From: G713 sp034717835
GTDB taxonomy: Bacteria > Chloroflexota > Anaerolineae > B4-G1 > SLSP01
Assembly: GCA_034717835.1 (NCBI GenBank)
Contig: JAYELZ010000190.1
Coordinates: 1-37,926 of the forward strand
Reading direction: 5' to 3'
DNA length: 37,926 nucleotides
Each line of letters starts with the position of its first letter. Position 1 is the stretch's first letter. This document shows, in pieces, positions 15,842 through 25,121 of the stretch. The notes under the pieces were generated by a model that searched no databases, was not told the DNA's origin, and was given only the letters and a program-made list of their open reading frames with translations. The position numbers and the translations under genes were made by a program.

Positions 15842-17200
15842 TTGCAGCGTGTATATCTAACGGCGTTAGGCTGCCGGCTGAACACGGCAGAGATAGAGGA
15901 GTTGGCCCGTCGCTTTGTGGGGGCGGGCTATTTGATGGTGGCGGAACCGGAGCAGGCGGATTTGCTCCTGCTCAATACCTGCGCGGTCACGGCGCGGGCC
16001 GCGAGTGAGAGCCGTAACCGTTTGCGGAAGTTGCACCGCATCAATCCCCAGGCCGAAATCGCGGCGCTGGGCTGTTGGATTACGGGAGAGCCGGCTGCGG
16101 CGCGCGACTATCCCGGCGTCAAGTGGGCCATCTCCAATGCGGATAAAATGCGCGCGGTGCAAATCATCACCGGGCAAGCCGCGCCCCTCGCGCCCTGGAC
16201 CCCCGATATCTGGCCGCGCACGCGCGTCTTCTTGGGCGTGCAAGATGGGTGCGATTACCATTGCACTTACTGCGTCACGCGGATATTGCGGGGCGCGGCG
16301 CGCAGTCGCCCTCTGCCGGAGGTACTGGCTCTCGTCCAGGAGCTGGCGGAGGGTGGGGCGCGTGAAGTGGTGCTTACGGGAGTAAGCCTGGGGTCTTACG
16401 GCGCGGAGTGGGGGCTGGAAGAGGGGCTGGCTACGCTGGTCGCGGCGCTGCTCCACGAGACGGAACTGCCGCGCTTGCGGCTCTCTTCGCTGGAGCCGTG
16501 GGACGTGAGCGAACAATTGCTCCGCCAGTGGGAGAATCCCCGCCTCTGCCGGCAGCTACACGTCCCCTTGCAGGCGGGCGCCGATGGCACTTTGCGCCGC
16601 ATGGGACGCCAGATCACCACCGCCGAGTTCGCCGGCATGGTGGCCCGTGCTCGTGAGATCGCCCCAGGAATGGCCGTGACCACCGATATGTTGGTCGGTT
16701 TTCCAGGCGAAACGGCGGCGGACTTCCAGGCGAGTTTAGCTTTCGTGGCAGAGATGGGATTTGCTCGACTGCACGTTTTCCCCTACTCGGAGCGTGAGGG
16801 GACGCCGGCGGTGAGTTTGCCTGGGTCAGTTCCCACGCGATTGCGCAGAGAGCGGGCGGCGCGGATGAGACAACTGGGGCGGCGGCTGGCCGCTGCTTTC
16901 CGAGAACGTTTCATCGGCCAAACAGTGCCGGTGCTTTGGGAGCATCGAGGTAGTGACGGTCTCTGGCGCGGCTGGACTGATAATTACCTCGGGGTGGTGG
17001 CTCAGAGCCCGGCGCAACTACACAATCGCATCACGCCTGTGCGGCTGGTAGCCCGTCAAGGGGAAAGGTTGCGCGGGGAGCTAGCATGGGGGAGCAATGA
17101 GCAGCAAAGTGGGCTTGGGGGGGGTAGGGAGAAGCAATTAGGGAGCAGTGATGGGTCTCTTACCCCCCAGGCCCCAATCCCTAATCCCCCCATTTCGTAA
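15842..17200 (+). CDS. mtaB: tRNA methylthiotransferase, MtaB type
   Basis: Radical SAM enzyme predicted to convert t6A37 to ms2t6A37 in tRNA. The N-terminal domain carries the three cluster cysteines (LGCRLN, NTCAVT, LGCWIT); the radical SAM cluster is CDYHCTYC; later motifs are QLHVPLQAGADGTLRRMGR and TDMLVGFPGET, and a TRAM-like region follows. TTG at 15842 puts the start just before the conserved VYLTALGCR; TTG 15773, overlapping the previous stop, would add 23 poorly conserved residues. There is no convincing ribosome site for either. The last ~35 residues (Gly/Ser/Gln/Pro-rich) are not homologous to the family and come from repeat-like DNA. The stop is 1 bp from the convergent adk stop. 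Confidence 0.86.
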   Translation: MQRVYLTALGCRLNTAEIEELARRFVGAGYLMVAEPEQADLLLLNTCAVTARAASESRNRLRKLHRINPQAEIAALGCWITGEPAAARDYPGVKWAISNADKMRAVQIITGQAAPLAPWTPDIWPRTRVFLGVQDGCDYHCTYCVTRILRGAARSRPLPEVLALVQELAEGGAREVVLTGVSLGSYGAEWGLEEGLATLVAALLHETELPRLRLSSLEPWDVSEQLLRQWENPRLCRQLHVPLQAGADGTLRRMGRQITTAEFAGMVARAREIAPGMAVTTDMLVGFPGETAADFQASLAFVAEMGFARLHVFPYSEREGTPAVSLPGSVPTRLRRERAARMRQLGRRLAAAFRERFIGQTVPVLWEHRGSDGLWRGWTDNYLGVVAQSPAQLHNRITPVRLVARQGERLRGELAWGSNEQQSGLGGGREKQLGSSDGSLTPQAPIPNPPIS

Positions 17201-17201
17201 A

Positions 17202-17864
17202 TTACAACTTAACGACCTCGGCCTTGAGGGCTTTTGTTACTTCCGCGACGGATTGATCGCCATCAATGTCCACCAACACGCCTTGCTGGCGATAATAATC
17301 CACTAGTGGGCTGGTCTGCTCCCAGTAGACCGCGATGCGGGTTCTGACGGTGCCCTCAGTATCGTCGGGACGTTGGTAGAGTTCGCCGCCACACTTGTCG
17401 CAAATCCCCGCGGCTTGAGGGGGGATGAACTCGATATGGTAGGACGCGCCGCAATCTTTGCAGAGCCGGCGTCCGGTCACACGCTCGACCAACACGTCAT
17501 CGGGGACGACGATGTTGAGGACAAGGTTGACTTGTGCCCCTCGCGCGGTCAGGGCCTCTCCTAACGCCTCGGTTTGCGCAATGGTGCGCGGAAATCCGTC
17601 TAGCAGCGCTCCCCCCGCGCAGTCTGGCCGACTGAGCCGGGACATCACCATGCCGATGGTGATGTCGTCGGGTACCAATGCGCCTTTTTCCATGTACCCT
17701 TTGGCTTCCAAGCCTAGCTTGGTTTTGTTTTTGAGATTATAACGGAAAAGATCGCCGCTGGCGACATGTGGGAGCTCTAGGGCTTTCTGTAATTTAGCTG
17801 CTTGGGTCCCTTTGCCAGATGCCGGGGGGCCTAACAGGATGATGTATTTGGGATTATTTTGCAT
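17202..17864 (-). CDS. adk: Adenylate kinase with zinc-type LID
   Basis: A 220-residue nucleoside monophosphate kinase catalysing AMP + ATP to 2 ADP. P-loop GPPASGKGTQ, NMP-binding motifs (SGDLFR, DGFPRT), and a LID with CKDC...CDKC, which is the zinc-binding four-cysteine version. It is a full-length, cytoplasmic housekeeping enzyme. Reading upstream on the minus strand, GGAGACC precedes the ATG. In many bacteria adk lies in the ribosomal-protein operon, but here it stands alone beside mtaB and downstream of the gapped radical SAM gene. Confidence 0.96.
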   Translation of the reverse strand: MQNNPKYIILLGPPASGKGTQAAKLQKALELPHVASGDLFRYNLKNKTKLGLEAKGYMEKGALVPDDITIGMVMSRLSRPDCAGGALLDGFPRTIAQTEALGEALTARGAQVNLVLNIVVPDDVLVERVTGRRLCKDCGASYHIEFIPPQAAGICDKCGGELYQRPDDTEGTVRTRIAVYWEQTSPLVDYYRQQGVLVDIDGDQSVAEVTKALKAEVVKL

Positions 17865-17989
17865 TATGGTCTCCTTCTCTTCATGGGAATATAGGATTAA
17901 GTGCTTGAAGCATAATTATACTGATAGCTAGGTTAGAAGCAAGTTTGCGGTTCCCTTAAAAGAATAGCTCCTTAAAAAAGGCATAGAGG

Positions 17990-18045
17990 GCACTGAGCAA
18001 AAATTAAAAATTCTGCGTTCTCTGCGTGCTCTGCGGTGAAAACTG
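17990..18045. repeat. Short-period CTCTGCG-type repeat
   Basis: TTCTGCG-TTCTCTGCG-TGCTCTGCGG-TGAAAA is a degenerate run of 8-10-base words in the space upstream of adk. The 216 bp between the adk start and the end of the radical SAM gene otherwise shows no gene. Confidence 0.5.
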
Positions 18046-18080
18046 CCCCGAAATATCGAGATGATACCTGATTTGTCTCT

Positions 18081-20806
18081 TTAGGAAGTGTTCTCTCCCG
18101 GCTGGCGCAGGAAAATCTGTTGCCGCGTACAGCGGTAAGGAGCTGTTTTTAACCCCAACTCCTTGAGTAGCTCGTCGGGGGGGGGGGGGGGGGGGGGGGG
18201 GGNNNNNNNNNNTCCTCTGATGTATACTCACCCCCCGCGGTGCGTCCGCGCGCCCCCCCCCCGCCCCCCCCCCCGGGGAGGGCGGTGAGACGCATCCGTA
18301 ACGCCAGCGTCCAGGGCGCGGGGACGTCTTCCTCCACGGTGAGCGCCTGCACCAGCGGGCGGAGGTCGTATGATTTGTGGCGACGCCTTCCGCGCTTGGC
18401 TCGCATGACGGTCTCCGCCGCTAGGAAGGCGGCCACGGAGGATTTGACCAACTCCGGTTCTACCCCGCGCAGGAGAGTGTAGTACTCTGTCGCCACGACC
18501 ACTTCTTGCAGGGGCGGCTGGTCCAGGGCAGCTGCGTGGACGGCCACCACCGTCAAGTCGGAGGGCGTTTTAGCACGCAGGGCGGCTTGGATTTCTGCTG
18601 ATGTGCGGGGATGATCTAGCCAGATATCCACCCATTCCGCCGCGCCACCGCAGCCGGTGGGCAGCGGCAGGGCGAATTGTATCTGGGGGCGTGGATGAAA
18701 GCCCTGGCTGTATTTCACCGGCACCCCGGCGCGCCGTAACGTGCGCTCCCAGATGCGGCCTAGATCCAGCACCGAGATGTAGGCCAGACTGCGCTCCGTG
18801 GCAAAGGTGACGCGCTGTCTCAGTGACCCCGCGCTCTCCCGCGCACTCGCCTGCTCGCTTACTTGTTTCCTCGCTTCCTCGCCTGCGCGCCTCTTCGCTT
18901 TTTTGCTTTCTCGCTCACTCGCCTTCTCGCTGCCCCTGGTGGGACATTGCCATTCCGTTGAGCGTTGCAGGGCATACTGTTGTAGAATGCCGCAAGCGTG
19001 ACATTCATCTCGACAATCATCCAAAAATTCCTCGGCTTGACTGCGCTCGAGGTCTTTTCGGAGGAAGCGTTTGGTTACGCCACTCTGTAAATGGTCCCAG
19101 GGGAAGATTTCATCCGGTTCACGGGTGCGATAGAGGTAGAAACTAGGATCTAACTTTGATTCGCGGAGCGCTTGCCCCCAGGCGTTGAAGTTGGCCCATT
19201 CGCTCCAGGCGTCGAAACGCGCCCCCAGTTCCCAAGCTCGCTCAATCACGGCGTTGAGACGCCGATCACCACGTGCCAAGAGGGTCTCCAATTGCGTCTC
19301 TTGGTATCTGCTCCAGGAGAGCGAGAGACCCCGCCCATGGATTTGGCTTTTGAGATAGCCAACCCGGTGTTGGATGGTTTCGCCATCCGCCAGCGGTTCC
19401 CACTGGAAGACGGTGTGGGGTTTGGGAATGCAGGTGTTGACGCTGACGTTGACCTGAATTTTACCTTTACTTACTCGTTGTCCAATTATGCGCACTTCAC
19501 GCGCCAGCTTGGCGATGGCCGCGATATCTGCCTCCGTCTCTCCAGGCAGGCCGAGCATGAAATAGAGTTTAAGGGTGCGCCAGCCGCGTCTAAATACTTC
19601 TTCGGCGACGGTGAGCAGTTCCTGAGTGGGGATTTGCTTGTTGATCCGCCGGCGTAACCGCTCGGTGGCGGCCTCTGGCGCGAAGGTGAAGCCGGATTTA
19701 CGGCTGTTGCGCAAGCCATCGGCGAGTTCAATGGAGAAGGAGTCAATCCGCAGGCTGGGCAGGGAGAAGCTGAGCGGCGGCGAGGTGAAATGCTCTTGGA
19801 GTGAGTGTAGCAGCGGCGCGATCTCCGTGTGGTCGGCGGAGGAGAGGGAGAGGAGCGCGACTTCTTCGTATCCGGTCGCGGCGGTGAGCGCGGCGATAGT
19901 CTCCTCGATTTCGGCGGCGGGACGCTCGCGCACCGGGCGGTTGATGGCTCCGGCTTGACAGAAGCGGCAGCCTCGGGTACAGCCGCGCTGTATTTGCACC
20001 ACGCCGCGATTGTGAACCACATCAATGTTGGGGACCAGCTGTTTAATGGGGGTGGGCGGGAGCGTCGCCACGAGACGTTTGGCTATCCGTGGCGACGCAG
20101 TGGAGATGGTGGGTTCTACGGCGGCGATTTGTCCGGTCGCCGTGTAGCTCACATGATAAAAACTGGGGACGTAGATGCCGGGTATGGTGGTCAAAGCGCG
20201 CAATTGTTCCGCGCGCGGGGCGGACTTGAGCGGGCGCAGCACGTCAATGACCTCCAGGATTACCTCCTCACCTTCTCCGATGACAAACGCATCAAAGAAA
20301 TCGGTGATCGGTTCCGGGTTGAAGGCCCCATGTCCCCCCCCGATGACCAGCGGATAGCGCGCGTCGCGCGCGGCGGCGCGTAGCGGGAGGCCGGCTTGAT
20401 CCAGCAGCAGCAGCGCGTTGGTGTAGAGCTGCTCGTAAGCGACACTGATGCCCAGCAAGTCAAAGGCCGCGATGGGGCGGTAGCTCTCCAGAGTGTAGAG
20501 GGGAATCTCGGCAGCGGTCAACTGCTCCAGCATATCGGGCGCGGGTAGATAAGCGCGCTCGGCCAGCACGTCCGGCTCTTGGTTGATGATTTCGTAGAGG
20601 ATGGCGAGGGCGAAGTTGGACATCCCTAAATCATAGAGGTCGGGGAAGGCTAAGCAGACGTGGAAAGTGGTCTGCTCCCAAGATTTATGGACGCTGTTGT
20701 ACTCTCCCCCGACGTAACGTCCCGGTTTACTGACGCGGTGTAGCAGTGGTTCGAGACGTTCCCAGGGCAGCGGAGTGTCAGGGATAGAGAAGGCAGCTTT
20801 ATTCAT
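18081..20806 (-). CDS. TIGR03960-type B12-binding/radical SAM protein with DUF2344 domain, spans gap
   Basis: A large Fe-S protein of the family that joins a cobalamin-binding-like N-terminal region, a radical SAM core (cluster CTRGCRFC) and a DUF2344/TIGR03936 domain (FATERSLAYISVLDLGRIWER, VKYSQGFHPRPQIQFALPLP). Biochemical role unknown; relatives lie near ribosome, RNase G and tRNA genes. Start: ATG 20806, where MNKAAFSIPD begins; its ATGA overlaps the yjbQ stop. The open frame further upstream runs through yjbQ and is not real. The C terminus is broken by the scaffold gap at 18177-18212: left of the gap the true tail is readable in another frame, PDELLKELGLK...CTRQQIFLRQPG, ending in TAA at 18081-18083. 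The frame change is therefore an assembly artefact. A Glu/Lys/Ser/Ala-rich linker (18818-18950) separates the two domains. Confidence 0.85.
18177..18212. other. Scaffold gap beside homopolymer artefact
   Basis: 26 consecutive G (18177-18202) followed by 10 N (18203-18212). On the other side, C-runs of about 10 and 11 bases lie at 18253-18274. G at the right end of the left contig and C at the left end of the right contig is what dark-cycle poly-G read ends would give. Sequence between about 18177 and 18280 should not be trusted. Confidence 0.9.
18818..18950. repeat. TTCTCGCT-type low-complexity repeat inside a coding linker
   Basis: Degenerate words such as CTCGCTT, CTCGCCT and TTCGCTTTTTTG run through this stretch. 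On the coding (minus) strand they give a charged Ser/Glu/Lys/Ala/Arg linker between the radical SAM core and DUF2344. The same word family is intergenic at 8950-8980 and 14411-14460. Confidence 0.65.
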
Positions 20807-21195
20807 TGGCTGACCACTTTGATTTTGAGAGTGCGCTGGCGCGGGCCATCGAATTCGGCGAAGAAGATTCCCTGCCAGCGGCCTAGTTCCAGCTGCCCGT
20901 GGCGGATAAAGACGAAGTGGTCGGCGGCGACTAAGATGGACTTGGTGTGCGCGGGCGAGTTGCCCTCGGCGTGCGTGTACGGTAGACCTTCTGGTACCAT
21001 GCGCGCTAGGACCATCGCCACGTCCTGCTCCACGGCGGGATCCCAATTCTCGTTGAGCACCACTCCCGCCGTGGTGTGCGGGCAGAAGAGGAAGCATAGC
21101 CCGGTTTGCACGCCGGTTTGGGTGACGGCGGCTTGTACCTGGGCGGTGATATCTACGAGATCAACTTGGTGCTGGGTTGCGATTTTTATTTCCAT
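20803..21195 (-). CDS. yjbQ: YjbQ / UPF0047 family protein
   Basis: A 130-residue small protein of the YjbQ family. Conserved stretches: FCPHTTAGVVLNENWDP, HAEGNSPAHTKSIL, and GRWQGIFFAEFDGPRQR. Some members show thiamin-phosphate-synthase-like activity, but the physiological role is open. ATG 21195 is chosen because GGGAG lies upstream and MEIKI is where the family begins; 18 extra upstream codons are not conserved. It overlaps the radical SAM gene (ATGA), so the two are one transcription unit. Confidence 0.9.
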   Translation of the reverse strand: MEIKIATQHQVDLVDITAQVQAAVTQTGVQTGLCFLFCPHTTAGVVLNENWDPAVEQDVAMVLARMVPEGLPYTHAEGNSPAHTKSILVAADHFVFIRHGQLELGRWQGIFFAEFDGPRQRTLKIKVVSQ

Positions 21196-21550
21196 GTTTG
21201 GCTCCCTTGAAAAAATTAGGCTCTTTGGGAATTCCCGTGGTCGAGTCAAAATTAACCACGGATTGTACGGATTAGCACGGGAAAAAGTAAAAAATCAAGG
21301 TAATCCGGGTAATCTATGGTGAAAAATTTACTCCGCGTGGGGCGCGCCAGCAAGGAACTGCTCGCGTCTGGAGAAGGCTCCCCGCAAAATTGAGAGATTC
21401 CGAGCGGAGCGAGGAATGACACCCTGCGGGCTAAGTCGGCGGAGGCTAACTGGGTAGCTGTAGTCGCGGTTGATTTAGTTTGACCCTAGTCCACGTAGGT
21501 GGACTTCGCAATGGTAGCCGCGACTTCAGTCGCCAAGCGAGAGAGCTTTC
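21196..21550. other. Intergenic region with repeats, no gene supported
   Basis: 355 bp between rpoD and yjbQ, both on the minus strand. 21255-21325 is a degenerate CACGGATT/GTACGGATTAGCACGG run. 21388-21410 holds a hairpin ATTCC...GGAAT (wording CCGAGCGGAGCGAGG). 21472-21525 is a two-tier inverted repeat, described separately. No coding frame with a plausible domain. Confidence 0.55.
21472..21530. repeat. Two-tier inverted repeat element
   Basis: Outer arms AGTCGCGG (21472-21479) and CCGCGACT (21518-21525) are a perfect 8-bp inverted repeat. They enclose an inner perfect hairpin GTCCAC-GTAG-GTGGAC (21489-21504). The neighbouring GCCGCGACTTCAGTCGC is the reverse-strand version of the GCGACTGAAGTCGC word at about 14280, and GTCCAC..AGGTGG recurs near 14347. 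It looks like a small mobile or REP-like family. Confidence 0.6.
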
Positions 21551-23179
21551 TTACGAGTGTAGAAAGTCTCGTAATTTGCGACTGCGGCCGGGGTGACGGA
21601 GTTTACGTAAAGCCCTAGATTCTATCTGCCGGATGCGCTCTCGCGTTACGTCGAAAGTTGCGCCTACTTCCTCTAATGTGTGCTGCTCTCCATCCATTAG
21701 CCCGAAGCGCATCTCCAATACTTCCCGCTCACGGTCTTTTAGTTCGGCTAAAATCCCCTCAATCTGTTCGTTGAGCATCTGTCTGGAGGTGGTGTCCCGC
21801 GGCCCAGGCAAATTTTCGTCCTCAATAAAGTCGGCTAGCTCGCTATCTTGCTCGTTGCCGATGGGGGTTTCCAGCGACATCGGTTCTTGGGAGACGTTGA
21901 TGACGCGGCTCACTTTGGTGACGGCGCGGCGTAACTTACGCTGTTGGGAGGTGGGGAGTGGCTGACCGGCGGCGCGGGCTTTGAGGATGGCAGCAGCATC
22001 TTCTGAAGGGATAAACCCTATTTCCAGTGCAATTTCTTCTAGGCTAGGTTTCTGGCCTAGTCGTTGCGTCAAAATATGCTTGGCCTGTGCTAAACGGCTG
22101 ATGGTTTCTACCATGTGTACTGGGATGCGAATGGTGCGGGCTTGATCGGCTACGGCCCGGCTGACGGCCTGCCTAATCCACCAAGTGGCATAGGTGGAGA
22201 ATTTGTAGCCTTTGGTGAAATCAAATTTCTCCACGGCCCTTAGTAGCCCTAAGTTCCCTTCTTGAATCAAATCGAGGAAGGAAACGCCCCGGCCAATGTA
22301 CCGTTTGGCAATGCTGACGACCAAACGCAGGTTGGCGCGCACTAATAGCTGTTGGGCCTCAATGGTTAGAGCAGGAAGCTGCTGCCACCATGCAGTCAAC
22401 TCGTCTGGGGAGCTAAAATAGGTGCGCGCTTGGTCTGCGGTGGGCCATTGTTCCGTGGTGACCAGGGTTGTCTGTAGCGCACTGAGTACGTGGGCGGGCA
22501 GTAGGTAGAGTGCGTTGACCATTATAAAGAGATTCCGGACGATGGCGCCCCACTGAGGGTCGTGATTCCAGTCGTGGGGTGCCATATACTCTTGGTAGAG
22601 GGTGGAAGGCAGTGGGGAAATCAGCATCTCTTGCTGATAGATAATTTCTGCTATTAGGATCACAGGATTAGGTGGGGCGATTTCTTGCTGGATGGCGGCC
22701 GCGTAACTGGCTTGCCAGGCAGTACGCCCTTCGGCATACAGCTGGAGTGCGGCCGCAATGCTCTCCGTAGCTGCCAAATCTGGCCGCAGGTTGAGCTCCT
22801 CTACGGTGACGTCTGTTCCGTAAATCAGCGCGAGCCAAACTTCTTGGGACGCGGTTAGGAGATCCACCCGTCCTATCTCGTGGAGATACATCTGTACTGG
22901 ATCGTTGAGATTGGATTTCATATCGACGGTAATCCTCGATTCATATTCTTCATCTGTGGTATTGTTATTTGCTGGTTGATCCCAGAGGGCAGCTTCTTCA
23001 GCTAAGAAGGAGTTCCATTCTGCCATGAGAGGAGTTTCTTCAGCCTCCCCAGCCGCATTTTGGTTTTTTAGTGCGGCTTCTAATTCAAGGAAGGTAGTTT
23101 CCCATTCCTCAACATCCCCATCCCAGTCGTTGTTTGGTTCATTAGGAGTTGGCGCGGAGTCGTTAAGGTCTTCTGTCAT
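21551..23179 (-). CDS. rpoD: Primary sigma factor RpoD/SigA
   Basis: A 542-residue sigma-70. Acidic N terminus, region 1.2 (DPVQMYLHEIGRVDLLT), then a long ~170-residue spacer before region 2 (ANLRLVVSIAKRYIGRG, FDFTKGYKFSTYATWWIRQA), region 3 (PSLEEIALEIGF), SLETPIGNEQDSELADFIED, and region 4 with the HTH TLEEVGATFDVTRERIRQIE. Between region 3.0 and SLETPIG there is an extra ~25-residue basic insertion (QQRKLRRAVTKVSRVI), which I associate with Chloroflexota primary sigmas. It starts 4 bp after dnaG, and GGA within the dnaG stop region supplies the ribosome site. The strong TTGACA/TATAAT promoters in the window fit this sigma. Confidence 0.95.
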   Translation of the reverse strand: MTEDLNDSAPTPNEPNNDWDGDVEEWETTFLELEAALKNQNAAGEAEETPLMAEWNSFLAEEAALWDQPANNNTTDEEYESRITVDMKSNLNDPVQMYLHEIGRVDLLTASQEVWLALIYGTDVTVEELNLRPDLAATESIAAALQLYAEGRTAWQASYAAAIQQEIAPPNPVILIAEIIYQQEMLISPLPSTLYQEYMAPHDWNHDPQWGAIVRNLFIMVNALYLLPAHVLSALQTTLVTTEQWPTADQARTYFSSPDELTAWWQQLPALTIEAQQLLVRANLRLVVSIAKRYIGRGVSFLDLIQEGNLGLLRAVEKFDFTKGYKFSTYATWWIRQAVSRAVADQARTIRIPVHMVETISRLAQAKHILTQRLGQKPSLEEIALEIGFIPSEDAAAILKARAAGQPLPTSQQRKLRRAVTKVSRVINVSQEPMSLETPIGNEQDSELADFIEDENLPGPRDTTSRQMLNEQIEGILAELKDREREVLEMRFGLMDGEQHTLEEVGATFDVTRERIRQIESRALRKLRHPGRSRKLRDFLHS

Positions 23180-23183
23180 CAGC

Positions 23184-25061
23184 TCATTTTCCTTTACGGT
23201 TTTCCAAACTTCTGGGATTGAGTGCCTGTTGCACTCGCCTCAGGCGGAGATGCAGTTGGCTTAACGTGGTCGCGTGACGTTGGATTTTCAGGTCTCCCTG
23301 GGACTGGCTCTCTAGCACCAGGCTTTGCACGCGATTAAGTTCCGCGCGGATTTGGCGTTCTCGAATTGCGAGGGTGGTGCGTACCAAGTCGCGTTTTAGG
23401 GAGCTGATCTCCTTCGGGTCAGTGGGTATTTGTAGCCAGCGGGTTACTTTTTCGGCGGTGGCCGGTAGTAGGAGCTCGGTGAGGTTGAGGGTGGGATCAA
23501 CCAGGACGGTTAGCCAAGATTCCCAGATGAGGCGGTTCTCTAACATGAAATCATCATCGCAGAGTGGGGGCTGCTCTAGTTCCACTAACGCGATATCTAC
23601 TTGTTCTAAGAGTTGTGGGTGCTGGAGTAGGATATGGAGGGTGTGTGACCCCAGTTCGGTGGGTTGCGCAGTGCGGTCGGGAGCGGCAACGGCGACAGCT
23701 TGATCACGGCGGACTTGGGCCACACGTTCGTGAGCGCGCAGCCGATCCAATAGCATTTGCGGATTGAGATTTAAGCGCATGGCAATCTCTTGCGCGTAAG
23801 CTTCCCGTTCGACGCCGTTGGAGATATCGCGGAGCAACGGCAACATGGCGTCCACGATGCGCGCTTTGCCCTTAGGTTCATCCGGGTTTTCTTGCTGGAG
23901 CAATTGTTGAAAGTAGAAACGGACGATGGGTTGGGCGTTAGTCAGTAACTTTTGCCAGGCGGCGCGGTCGGCCAAAATGAGCTCGTCTGGATCGACACCC
24001 TCCGGTAACAAGACGACGCGTATATCGGCATCGAGTTGACTTTCGAAACCCAGCAAGCCGCGCGGGTTGAAGACCGCGTCCCATTGGCGGTCTAAGGTCT
24101 CTCTGGCGGTCTCCAAGCTGCGGAGTGTGGCATGGACGCCGGCGGCATCTGGGTCTAGTGCCAGAATAAAATTCTTAGAGAGCTGTTGAAGCAGCTTCAA
24201 ATGCGTTTCGGTCAAGGCGGTGCCCATCGGCGCGACGATGTTATGGTAGCCGGCCTGATAGGGAATCATCACGTCCATGTACCCTTCCACGATAATGACG
24301 GCATCCTCTTGGTGGATGGCGCGGCTGGCCATATCTAACCCGAAGAGCACGCGGCTTTTATCGAAGAGGGGTGTCTGGGGCGAATTGAGATACTTGGGTT
24401 GGTCCTCTGGGTTGAGCACCCGTCCGCCGAAAGCAATCACCCGGCCCCGGCGATCTCGGATGGGAATCATCACGCGGCCACGGAAGCGGTCATAGGTGCG
24501 CCCCGTCTCCTTCTGAACCAGCAACCCGGCTTTCACCAGCTCTTCCACGCTGAAGCCTTGACCGCGTAGCGCGGCACGCATAGCGTCCCAGGTATTGAGG
24601 CTATACCCCAGTCGAAACTGTTTGATGGTCTCTGCGGTAAATCCGCGGTGTTTGAGATACGCACGCGCTCCCTGAGCCTGCGGCGCGCTGCGCAAGAGGG
24701 TATGGTAGTAAGTGGTGGCGGCCTCTAAGGCGGCGCGTAGACGGTCATTCTCTTGCGTAGCTTGTAGCTGCGCCGGAGTTCGTGCTTGGATCTCAACTCC
24801 GGCTTGCCGGCCTAGCTCCTCCAGGGCCATCCGAAAGTTCCAGCCCTCATAATCCATCACGAAACTGAAGACATCGCCTCCTTTTCCACAGCCAAAACAG
24901 TGCCAGTTTTGACTATCTGGAAAAACGAAAAAGGAAGGTGTCTTTTCGCTATGGAAGGGGCAGAGGCCTTTGAAGTTACGCCCGGCTTTATTTAGTTGTA
25001 CGACCCGTCCGACAACCTCTACTAGGTCTAAGCGGGCCTTGATTTCATCTACTACGCTCAT
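23184..25061 (-). CDS. dnaG: DNA primase DnaG
   Basis: A 625-residue primase that lays RNA primers for replication. CHC2 zinc finger at C34, H37, C55 and C58 (LCPFHSEK, HCFGCGKGGD); then the catalytic N-terminal core (YDRFRGRVMIPI, RGRVIAFGGRVL); Toprim with VEGYMDVM and ALDPDAAG; then a C-terminal helical region for helicase contact, which diverges as is usual. It is a normal length for the family. The ribosome site is weak (TAGG). It lies 60 bp downstream of DUF503 and 4 bp upstream of rpoD: the dnaG-rpoD part of the macromolecular synthesis operon, without rpsU. Confidence 0.96.
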   Translation of the reverse strand: MSVVDEIKARLDLVEVVGRVVQLNKAGRNFKGLCPFHSEKTPSFFVFPDSQNWHCFGCGKGGDVFSFVMDYEGWNFRMALEELGRQAGVEIQARTPAQLQATQENDRLRAALEAATTYYHTLLRSAPQAQGARAYLKHRGFTAETIKQFRLGYSLNTWDAMRAALRGQGFSVEELVKAGLLVQKETGRTYDRFRGRVMIPIRDRRGRVIAFGGRVLNPEDQPKYLNSPQTPLFDKSRVLFGLDMASRAIHQEDAVIIVEGYMDVMIPYQAGYHNIVAPMGTALTETHLKLLQQLSKNFILALDPDAAGVHATLRSLETARETLDRQWDAVFNPRGLLGFESQLDADIRVVLLPEGVDPDELILADRAAWQKLLTNAQPIVRFYFQQLLQQENPDEPKGKARIVDAMLPLLRDISNGVEREAYAQEIAMRLNLNPQMLLDRLRAHERVAQVRRDQAVAVAAPDRTAQPTELGSHTLHILLQHPQLLEQVDIALVELEQPPLCDDDFMLENRLIWESWLTVLVDPTLNLTELLLPATAEKVTRWLQIPTDPKEISSLKRDLVRTTLAIRERQIRAELNRVQSLVLESQSQGDLKIQRHATTLSQLHLRLRRVQQALNPRSLENRKGK

Positions 25062-25121
25062 ACAAACCTACGTCGCTTGGTGAGGGATGCAGGGAACGTA
25101 TCCGGCAACCGGTGGGTATTT

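Noticed and set aside
18177..18202. G-run as a G-quadruplex or regulatory tract
   Set aside because: 26 consecutive G ending at Ns, with C-runs on the other side of the gap, fits a sequencing artefact better.
20807..21097. 97-residue N-terminal extension of the radical SAM protein
   Set aside because: It overlaps yjbQ in another frame, is Arg/Gly-rich with no domain, and the ATG at 20806 matches the family start.
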